From positions 5,001 to 42,076 of the forward strand of contig DESS01000224.1 of the NCBI GenBank assembly GCA_002361335.1: a stretch of DNA of 37,076 bases, given 5' to 3'. The stretch comes from Richelia sp. UBA3308 (GTDB taxonomy: Bacteria > Cyanobacteriota > Cyanobacteriia > Cyanobacteriales > Nostocaceae). This document shows positions 31,166-37,076 of the stretch, piece by piece. Each line of letters begins with the position of its first letter. Within the stretch, counting starts at the first letter, position 1. The position numbers and the translations under genes are program-made. The notes beneath the pieces were generated by a model. The model made no database searches, had not been told where the DNA came from, and saw nothing but the letters and a program-made list of their open reading frames with translations.

Positions 31166-33853
31166 ATGGCACAGAAGAAGAATTTTGTCAAAAAGGGACA
31201 GTTCTATCGTTCCTTGGTTGCGACTGCATTGATTGCTAATGGTGTATTTCAATTTATCGCCCCTGTATTAGCTGAAGGTACATCAGGTGGTGAAACCATC
31301 GATAACACGGCGACAGCGACTTACGAAGACCCCAACAACCCAGGGGAAACAATTAATACAACTTCTAACACAGTTGAAGTAACTGTTGCTGAAGTAGCTG
31401 GTATTACGGTTACTCCTGCTGGTACAGAGTTTGCCGAAGATACGGGTGCTAACAATCAACCTGATGGCAAAATCAATGTTGGCGACAAAGTTTATTATAA
31501 CTATACCGTTACTAACGTAGGTAACGACCCCACCAAGTTCCGTATTCCCGACCAACCAACTGTAACAGGTCCTGCAACCCTCACAAAAATTGATGCTCCT
31601 GATAATGCCAACGACACCGATCCAGCTAATGATGGTGCAGTTGAAATAAGTTACGATGGTGGTACAACTTGGGAATCTGTTCCTCCCGGTGGAACTACTA
31701 CCAATTCTGTAAACCCTGACCAATCAGTTTTAGTAAGGGTTGCTGTTGAAGTTCAACCTGGTGCCCAAAGTGGAGAGAAAATTACCGTTAAGTTGGGTGA
31801 AACTCCCGGTGATGAACAGAACATTCCTAGAACCAGTGATGGTGGTGACGTATTCACTGTAGATAATGATGATAACGGCGCTCCCGGTGAAGTACCTGGC
31901 GTACCTTCAAACGGTGTTCGTGAAGCTAGTGCAAGCTTGGAAGCTACTGTAGATTCTGATCTTAAGACCTACACCTTAGCTAAAGTCTTGAAAGTTCGTA
32001 GCGACCATACCCCTGCTGGTGCAGATGGTCCAGCAGAAGATACAGTTACCTATGACTTAAGCTTGGAAGTTGAAAATACTGACCCAACTGGTAACGGAAT
32101 TAGCTCTGCACCTTTAGAACCTACTTCTATTAATCTTGATAATCAACCTGACCAGCAACGAATCTTAGTTTCTGATGCTATTCCACAAGGTACTACATTA
32201 TCCAGTGTTGTAGTTCCTCCGGGTTGGGCAGCGGTTACTACTACTACTCCTGTAGCGACACCAGCTCATAAAGCAAATTGGGCGACTTTAGCAGACCCCA
32301 ATACAATACCACCTAACGTTACAAGAGTTGGTTTTATTCGTGATGGTAGCATTGCTCCCGGACAATCAGTGGGTGGATTTAAAGTTACTGTTCAGGTAAC
32401 CCCCGATCCTAACGCCCCTCTAACTTCAATAACAATTGCTAACGTAGCTCAGTTATTTGGTGAAAGCCCCGATAACATACCAGTTTATGACGAATCTGGT
32501 GATAGCAACCCAAGTAACTACGACGACCAGGGTAATCCTCTGCCTGGTACCGATACTACAGGTGGTCCAAATAACACTCCTGATGGTATTCCCGATCCTC
32601 AACCTAATGATTCATTCTTCCCAGATAACTTGATTGACGACGGTTCTATTGACCCGAACGATCCAGGGGATGATGGAGATCCAAACACCAATGACATTGA
32701 TACGCAAAATAACAACACGGGTACTGGCCCTGGTGGTGAAGCAAACGTCTTCACAATTACCCAGCAGGGAGCTACTTCTGTATTAAATGGTCCTAAAGAT
32801 AAGCCGGATGCTGTTGCAGAAAACGACAACAACAAGGACTTCACTAACCGGTCTTCCTTGGTTCCTGCAAATAGTAAGCCTGGTATTGGAATTGACCCAG
32901 ATGGTGTAAGTTTCACTAATACAATTAAGAATACTGGACAAGATCCCGATCCTAACGATCCCAATGATGGAAATGGTGCTGCTGATATTGTTGTAGAGCC
33001 TATTCCACCTGCTACTGCTGGTGACTTGCCTAATGGTACAACTGTTACCGTTACTTACCAAAGCCAGCAAGCGGTTTATACATACGATGGTGCTAACTTT
33101 ACTATCAATCAAGGTCAAACGCCAGTTAAGATTTCCGGAGTTGCACCCGAGGCTACCGATAGCTACGGTGTAGAGGTAAATCTACCTCCAGATACTAAAC
33201 TTTCTACCGACACTGATGTACAGCGCGGTTACCCCGTACCGATGAAAGCCTTCGTTGATAACGATGGTAATAATACCCCGGATGATGACGGTAATGGAAA
33301 TCCTGCAGAAAACATCACGATAGATCGCGTGTATGTTGGTTACTTACAAATGATCAAAGAAACTCGCGTACTCAAGGGTGAGAGTCCAACAGATGTAAAA
33401 CCAGGTGATGAAGTATTCAGTCCCGAGCCTAAGACTCCCGCAACTGGACATATCCTAGAGTACCGCATCACTTATAAGAACATCTCCGAGCCTCAATCTG
33501 GTACTGACAACATTATTTTGAATGCCAGCGATATCGTAATTACTGAGGATGGTACGGATGACAACCTTGGTAATAACTGGGCGAAAGATAATGATGAAAA
33601 TGGTGAAATCGACACTAGTAATATTACTGGTGCTGCGACTGATTCCGGTGGTGCAAATATCCAATTTACCCCCAATGGCGATCAGTCTGGTAAAACACAA
33701 GCTACTGACGTAACTAAGTACGTAGTAACAGTGGGCGACGATGTTGAACCTCAAGAAGCAAGAACCTTTACCTTCCAGCGTCTGATTAACGGTGGTGGAT
33801 TGACAGGTGACGCTAATACTCCACCGGCAAATCAAGCACCTCCAGCACCATAG
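31166..33853 (+). CDS. Large exported DUF11-type surface protein
   Basis: 895 residues. A basic head MAQKKNFVKKGQFYRS and a hydrophobic core end at APVLAEG, a likely signal-peptidase site near residue 37. The mature protein is acidic, rich in Asp/Asn/Pro/Gly/Thr, and I see no cysteine. It has several DUF11-like segments in which a strand leads to an Asn: YYNYTVTNVGND, YDLSLEVENTDPTG, FTNTIKNTGQDPDP and YRITYKNISEPQSG. Between them are Asp/Asn/Gly runs such as DNDGNNTPDDDGNGNP and DNDENGEIDTSN that look like thrombospondin-type-3 or EF-hand-like calcium loops. It starts with a module NTATATYEDP ... TSNTVEVTVAEV also present in the gene at 34852. It ends in a Pro-rich tail with no sortase or membrane anchor. 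A structural cell-surface or fibre protein is likely; the family is otherwise uncharacterised. Confidence 0.85.
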   Translation: MAQKKNFVKKGQFYRSLVATALIANGVFQFIAPVLAEGTSGGETIDNTATATYEDPNNPGETINTTSNTVEVTVAEVAGITVTPAGTEFAEDTGANNQPDGKINVGDKVYYNYTVTNVGNDPTKFRIPDQPTVTGPATLTKIDAPDNANDTDPANDGAVEISYDGGTTWESVPPGGTTTNSVNPDQSVLVRVAVEVQPGAQSGEKITVKLGETPGDEQNIPRTSDGGDVFTVDNDDNGAPGEVPGVPSNGVREASASLEATVDSDLKTYTLAKVLKVRSDHTPAGADGPAEDTVTYDLSLEVENTDPTGNGISSAPLEPTSINLDNQPDQQRILVSDAIPQGTTLSSVVVPPGWAAVTTTTPVATPAHKANWATLADPNTIPPNVTRVGFIRDGSIAPGQSVGGFKVTVQVTPDPNAPLTSITIANVAQLFGESPDNIPVYDESGDSNPSNYDDQGNPLPGTDTTGGPNNTPDGIPDPQPNDSFFPDNLIDDGSIDPNDPGDDGDPNTNDIDTQNNNTGTGPGGEANVFTITQQGATSVLNGPKDKPDAVAENDNNKDFTNRSSLVPANSKPGIGIDPDGVSFTNTIKNTGQDPDPNDPNDGNGAADIVVEPIPPATAGDLPNGTTVTVTYQSQQAVYTYDGANFTINQGQTPVKISGVAPEATDSYGVEVNLPPDTKLSTDTDVQRGYPVPMKAFVDNDGNNTPDDDGNGNPAENITIDRVYVGYLQMIKETRVLKGESPTDVKPGDEVFSPEPKTPATGHILEYRITYKNISEPQSGTDNIILNASDIVITEDGTDDNLGNNWAKDNDENGEIDTSNITGAATDSGGANIQFTPNGDQSGKTQATDVTKYVVTVGDDVEPQEARTFTFQRLINGGGLTGDANTPPANQAPPAP

Positions 33854-33865
33854 ATTGAATTAATT

Positions 33866-33895
33866 GTAGAGACGCTTTCTGATTCGCGTCTTTAC
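33866..33895 (+). terminator. Hairpin after the large surface-protein gene (decayed palindrome copy)
   Basis: GTAGAGACGC (33866-33875) pairs with GCGTCTTTAC (33886-33895), one mismatch, 10-nt loop, 12 nt after the stop. The arms match the TGTAGAGACG palindrome family. It may end the first transcript of the cluster. Confidence 0.55.
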
Positions 33896-33924
33896 TTCAA
33901 CTCACCGCAAACCGGAGGAGTTAG

Positions 33925-33953
33925 AAACCCGGTTTCACATAAGAAACGGGTTT
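33925..33953 (+). repeat. GAAACCCGGTTTC hairpin repeat
   Basis: AAACCCGGTTTC and GAAACGGGTTT form a stem with one bulged G around ACATAA. The same core occurs in the hairpin at 4300-4333. Confidence 0.6.
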
Positions 33954-33962
33954 ATCTGGATG

Positions 33963-34076
33963 AACCCCCCCCGCCCGCTTCGGGCACCCTCCCCTTGTTA
34001 AGAGGAGGGTTGAGGAGAGGAGTACTCAACTGTGTGCCCCCTCCCCAAAGTAGCGGGGAGGGCTGGGGAGGGGTTT
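33963..34076. repeat. GC-rich CCCTCCCC-type compound inverted repeat
   Basis: A run of C followed by several inverted repeats: CCCGCTTCGGG (about 33972-33984), CCCTCCCC-TTGTTAAGA-GGAGGGT (about 33987-34011) and CCCTCCCC-AAAGTAGC-GGGGAGGG (about 34040-34063). Its GC content stands out from the surroundings. It resembles the elements at 2644-2706 and 7090-7113 in its CTCCAAAG-like centre and fills the gap between two surface-protein genes. Confidence 0.65.
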
Positions 34077-34147
34077 ACTCAACCTATAAACCGCTATATC
34101 TATAATTCTCAACGTTAAATTTCAGCAATACTTTTGAGGTAATTCAT

Positions 34148-34717
34148 ATGAAACGTTTTTCTATTGCTAGTTTAAGTGCGATCGCATTAATTGCAGGTGT
34201 AACATTTAGCGGTCAAATTCCTGTAGTTGCAAATATATTTCAAGGTGGGGCTGCTGTTGCTCAAAATGCCAAGAAAGGACAAGTAGAATTGCGCTTGAAG
34301 GCAGAAAAGAAAATTGTCAAAACAGATGCTCAAGGCAATAGAAAAGTAACTTGGCAAGAGTTACCAAATGGTACTCAAGTACAACAAGGAGAAATACTCC
34401 GCTATTCGGTAACAGGTGCAAATAATGGTGAGAAAGCTGTTAATAATCTCACTATTAATCAACCGATTCCTAGAGGAATGGCTTACGTTCTTAATTCTGC
34501 AACCGTTAATGATAATTCAGGGGCACAAATTACTTATAGCATTAACGGTGGTAAGACTTATGTGAAAAATCCCACAGTGGAAGTTAAATTACCTGACGGT
34601 ACGGTAGAAACACGTCCCGCTCCTGATACTGCTTATACTCACATCCGTTGGAATTTTGGTAAATCGGTTCCTGGGAAAGCCGTAGTTAATGGGACTTATC
34701 AGGTAAGAGTACGTTAA
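34148..34717 (+). CDS. Small exported DUF11-like protein
   Basis: 189 residues with GAGGT 7 nt before the ATG. The signal peptide MKRFSIASLSAIALIAG runs on to AAVAQNAKKG, cleavage probably after AVAQ near residue 40. The mature part is one beta-sandwich-like DUF11 unit: VELRLKAEKKIV, GEILRYSVTGANNGEKAVNN, then LTINQPIPRGMAYVLNSA and a C-terminal strand KAVVNGTYQVRVR. No cysteine and no anchor are present. A single free DUF11 unit between two large multidomain proteins suggests a partner, cap or connecting subunit of the same assembly; this is inference. Proteins like this in cyanobacteria are annotated only as hypothetical or DUF11. Confidence 0.85.
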   Translation: MKRFSIASLSAIALIAGVTFSGQIPVVANIFQGGAAVAQNAKKGQVELRLKAEKKIVKTDAQGNRKVTWQELPNGTQVQQGEILRYSVTGANNGEKAVNNLTINQPIPRGMAYVLNSATVNDNSGAQITYSINGGKTYVKNPTVEVKLPDGTVETRPAPDTAYTHIRWNFGKSVPGKAVVNGTYQVRVR

Positions 34718-34761
34718 GAGGATTTTAGATTTTGGATTTTAGAGGCATAGCTGTGGATTCA

Positions 34762-34782
34762 AGACGTAGTAGTGCTACGTCT
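34762..34782 (+). terminator. Short hairpin between surface-protein genes
   Basis: AGACGTAG (34762-34769) and CTACGTCT (34775-34782) form an 8-bp perfect stem with a 5-nt loop, 45 nt after the stop of the small DUF11 gene. T-rich sequence (CTATATT) follows but no clean T run. Arms resemble the AGACG palindrome family. Confidence 0.4.
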
Positions 34783-34851
34783 CTATATTAGGAATTTAAC
34801 GGTTGAGAAATTGAGAAAACTTAAACAAACTGATTATTTTAGGAGAAATTC

Positions 34852-36462
34852 GTGGGCCGCAAAACAAAGCGATACCAGATTTATGGTAATAGCTGGTTTA
34901 GACGGATAGCGGCTACCTTTTTAGCAGGAAGTATTATTCAAAGTCCCATATCTACGTTCGCTCAAAAGGTTCCGAGTCCAACAATTAGCAACCAGGCTGC
35001 ATTTACTTATAAAAACAAAAAAAGTAATCAAATTTATCGGGGAAATACTAGTCCAATAACAGTTACTCCAGATTACTCTACTGTGAATTCCTCGGGATAC
35101 GTGGATCCCTTTGGACCAAATTCAGAATTAGTCGATCCTTTTGGACAAATTTTGGGTTGTAATAATGAGGAATTAGATGATTATACGGGTTTCACGGTTA
35201 CTTTATTTAATGTCGATCCTAACGATCCAACGGGTACGGAACCGGGAACAGAGGTTGACTTAACCCCAACTGACGACGATCCCAATAACGATATACCTCA
35301 AGGTGTACAACCGAATATAACTAATACTAACAACTATCAGGTAAGCAATGAAAGAGTTCCTAGTGTTGATGGTGTAGAGAGACGAGGGGTTTACAATTTC
35401 CTATTTGACGCAAATAAAGGTCAAGTTGATGTAGGTAGGACTTATATTTTAGTTATCAATCCTCCAGATAATTCCAACTTCCCCGAGCGACGAATCAGGT
35501 TAGAAATCACAGATTTTGATGCGGATAGTCAAATCATTAGCTATGTTGCTACTGCTGTAGACGGTCAGCCAATTACTATTTTAAATAATAATGAGAGCGC
35601 CGAGCAAATTTCAGATAGTCAGATTTCCGATCAAGCTTTGGTTATCCAGGATGCGGAAAGAGAAGGATTAAGTCTAGCGCTACGGTTTAATTTAGGTTTA
35701 TGTTCCACCGAACAAATTACAATTACTAAAACTGGCGATCGCGCTACTGCGGAACCGGGAGATACGACAGTTTACCGTCTTTCCTTAAGAAATACGGGTG
35801 ATTCTGGTTTAAACGATCTAGTTGTTACTGACGAATTACCCCTCGGATTTGAATTCTTACCGGAATCGGTTCGCGGTGAAATTGCTGATGAAGAAGTAAC
35901 TATAACTACTGAAACTAATGGTTCTACTGTAACCTTCCGTACTGATGCGACGATTCCAGAAGATGGCGTTCTTAATATTGCTTACGCTGCTAAATTAACT
36001 CCCGATGCGGTAAGGGGTACTGGACGCAACTCGGCTACTGTTACCGCTGAACGTGTTGATAATGATTTCGCTGTTCAAGATGGTCCGGCAACACACTCGT
36101 TAGAAATTAGACCGGGTATTACTTCCGATTGCGGTACAATCATTGGTCGTGTATTTGTGGATAAAAACTTTGATGGCGAACAGCAAGTGGGGGAGCCTGG
36201 AGTACCAAATGCCGTAATATTCTTAGAGAACGGTAACCGTATAACTACTGATGCAGAAGGTTTATATTCAGTCAAAAATGTATTGCCTGGTAAACATACA
36301 GGTGTTTTAGATTTACAGAGTTTACCCGGTTATACTTTAGCACCCAATGTCAAATTTAAAGAACGCAACAGCCAATCACGGTTAGTAAATTTAGAACCCG
36401 GTGGAATGGTAAGAATGAACTTCGCAGTCACTCCAAGTTTTGCGGAGGAGGTAAAGAAATGA
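34852..36462 (+). CDS. Exported DUF11 and SdrD-B-like surface protein, GTG start
   Basis: 536 residues from GTG at 34852, with AGGAGA 6 nt upstream. A basic head MGRKTKRYQIYGNSWFRR and hydrophobic stretch end at STFAQKV, a likely cleavage site near residue 38. Then comes a module ISNQAAFTYKNKKS ... TSPITVTPDY that matches the start of the 895-residue protein. A Cys-containing, Asp/Asn-rich region follows. A DUF11 repeat (about 290-395) has ITKTGDRATAEPGDTTVYRL and DELPLGFEFLPESV. The C-terminal SdrD-B/Cna-B-like domain (about 430-505) has GRVFVDKNFDGEQQVGEPG, then TTDAEGLYSVKNVLPGKH. There is no membrane anchor. The stop overlaps the next ATG by 4 bp (ATGA), so translation of the two is coupled. 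Confidence 0.88.
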   Translation: MGRKTKRYQIYGNSWFRRIAATFLAGSIIQSPISTFAQKVPSPTISNQAAFTYKNKKSNQIYRGNTSPITVTPDYSTVNSSGYVDPFGPNSELVDPFGQILGCNNEELDDYTGFTVTLFNVDPNDPTGTEPGTEVDLTPTDDDPNNDIPQGVQPNITNTNNYQVSNERVPSVDGVERRGVYNFLFDANKGQVDVGRTYILVINPPDNSNFPERRIRLEITDFDADSQIISYVATAVDGQPITILNNNESAEQISDSQISDQALVIQDAEREGLSLALRFNLGLCSTEQITITKTGDRATAEPGDTTVYRLSLRNTGDSGLNDLVVTDELPLGFEFLPESVRGEIADEEVTITTETNGSTVTFRTDATIPEDGVLNIAYAAKLTPDAVRGTGRNSATVTAERVDNDFAVQDGPATHSLEIRPGITSDCGTIIGRVFVDKNFDGEQQVGEPGVPNAVIFLENGNRITTDAEGLYSVKNVLPGKHTGVLDLQSLPGYTLAPNVKFKERNSQSRLVNLEPGGMVRMNFAVTPSFAEEVKK

Positions 36463-37076
36463 AACGACAATTAAGCCACCCCAATATTTTTAACTTAAAG
36501 TTAATAGGCGCGATGGCAGGAACTATAGGTGTGGTATTGTACCCTACTGTAGTTGGTGCTGAATCTACGAATAACTCAAATTTTGATTTACAGAAAAATA
36601 GTAACTCGGGAATCAAAGCTAGGGATAAGAATAGTAAACTTGCTCGTTCAACAAGAATTGTCAAAGCCCTTGAAGCAACAAATAAAAATCAGAATCAAAA
36701 TCTAATTGCTTTAAACTCTAGGGAAGATACTAATAGAAATTTGCCTGTTAGTTTACAGCAGTTAATAGACAAGCGCAATTATGCAGCAAAATATATTTTA
36801 GCTGCTTTCAAAACATCTGAAAGTACGGATAAAAAGTTACCATTCAGTTTACAGAAGTTAGTAGAACAGCGTAATTCTGCAGCGGAAAATACACTGATTG
36901 CTTTAAAGTCTACTAAAATTTATGATCCTAAATTATCTATAGTAGAAAAACTAAAAATAAAAAGGAACCAGGTAACAGATTCAACAGAAGAATTGGTTGC
37001 CATCAAACCATTTCAATCTGATACAAAGTTATCTCCCAGTTTACAAAAGCTTGTAGATGAGCGCGATCGCAAAACT
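36459..37076 (+). CDS. Exported repeat protein, 5' part (runs off the window)
   Basis: The ATG at 36459 overlaps the preceding stop (ATGA), and GGAGG (about 36444-36448) serves as ribosome site. 206 residues are visible. MKRQLSHPNIFNLKLIG leads to a hydrophobic stretch ending VVGAES, a signal peptide cut near residue 34. From about residue 90 there is a repeat of roughly 40 residues: LPVSLQQLIDKRNYAAKYIL, LPFSLQKLVEQRNSAAENTL, a decayed LSIVEKLKIKRNQV, and LSPSLQKLVDERDRK. Between the repeats are Lys/Ser/Thr/Asp linkers. The repeats should be helical. I do not recognise the family; the C-terminal part that might carry a barrel or anchor is outside the window. Coupled translation with the SdrD-B-like protein marks it as a member of the same system. 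Confidence 0.88.
   Translation, partial: MKRQLSHPNIFNLKLIGAMAGTIGVVLYPTVVGAESTNNSNFDLQKNSNSGIKARDKNSKLARSTRIVKALEATNKNQNQNLIALNSREDTNRNLPVSLQQLIDKRNYAAKYILAAFKTSESTDKKLPFSLQKLVEQRNSAAENTLIALKSTKIYDPKLSIVEKLKIKRNQVTDSTEELVAIKPFQSDTKLSPSLQKLVDERDRKT

Larger units (their letters stand above)
42..37070. repeat. HIP1 octamer GCGATCGC, 15 copies across the window
   Basis: Exact copies start at 42, 4019, 5346, 12313, 12557, 15732, 18106, 22716, 22977, 27537, 30079, 30263, 34178, 35735 and 37063. For DNA of this base composition fewer than one is expected. Nearly all lie inside coding regions. This is the known Highly Iterated Palindrome of cyanobacteria, and its even spread across the accessory-looking cluster (34178, 35735, 37063) argues that the cluster is long resident. 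Confidence 0.93.

Noticed and set aside
31283..31723. Long minus-strand open frames opposite the large surface-protein gene (also 32599-33118 and 33455-33835)
   Set aside because: They are mirror frames of a low-complexity coding sequence, have no ribosome sites, and their translations lack domain features. The plus-strand gene with signal peptide explains the region.
31166..37076. Recent horizontal transfer of the surface-protein cluster
   Set aside because: HIP1 sites lie inside two of the genes and the terminal one, codon use looks like the neighbours, and no integrase, tRNA or insertion sequence borders it within the window.

Overview
The window comes from a filamentous, heterocyst-type (Nostocales-like) cyanobacterium. 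Five things point there: a photosystem I subunit (psaK); the cyanobacteria-specific alkane pair ado-aar; a CyaB1-type adenylate cyclase; 15 exact copies of the HIP1 octamer GCGATCGC in 37 kb of AT-rich DNA, where well under one is expected by chance; and many short tandem repeats with 7-nt units of the kind known from heterocystous strains. No rRNA, tRNA, CRISPR array, transposase or phage gene was recognised.

Layout. 1-811: a truncated Uma2-family protein and, divergent from it, a second small protein with a PD-(D/E)XK-like nuclease core. 823-2607: a Ser/Thr kinase fused to a formylglycine-generating-enzyme-like domain. 2819-8546: a Rieske oxygenase of the pheophorbide a oxygenase type, a Tat-exported serine hydrolase, an unrecognised lipoprotein and an APC permease. 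9231-13912: a GAF-GAF-PAS adenylate cyclase, an unrecognised protein and a pentapeptide-repeat protein. 14230-15057: an orphan sugar-ABC permease.

15381-20560 is the metabolic core. It holds aldehyde-deformylating oxygenase, acyl-ACP reductase, acetyl-CoA carboxylase alpha subunit, a short-chain dehydrogenase and GTP cyclohydrolase I, all on the plus strand. AccA feeds fatty acid synthesis, AAR reduces acyl-ACP to fatty aldehyde and ADO converts the aldehyde to alkane. An intrinsic-terminator-like double stem-loop lies between ado and aar, so the two genes may be expressed separately. trpF (minus) and psaK (plus) follow.

22404-30548 is mixed housekeeping: a site-2 protease with CBS domains, a DUF1636 metal-binding protein, cbiD and cobK of cobalamin synthesis, a small heat shock protein, a tiny lipoprotein, a macro-domain protein, and a MoaD/ThiS sulfur-carrier-like protein downstream of threonine synthase on the same strand.

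31166-37076 is the least explained part. Four consecutive plus-strand genes encode exported proteins: an 895-residue acidic DUF11-type protein with calcium-loop-like segments, a 189-residue single DUF11-like protein, a 536-residue DUF11 plus SdrD-B-like protein, and, overlapping the last by 4 bp, a truncated protein with internal repeats of about 40 residues. They look like parts of one cell-surface assembly and are the best candidate here for an undescribed system.

Intergenic DNA is rich in repeats: heptamer arrays, several dispersed hairpin families, and a larger CCTCTCC-type inverted repeat. In two places (cbiD, and the gene at 12066) repeat DNA reaches the start codon and may have reshaped the N-terminus.
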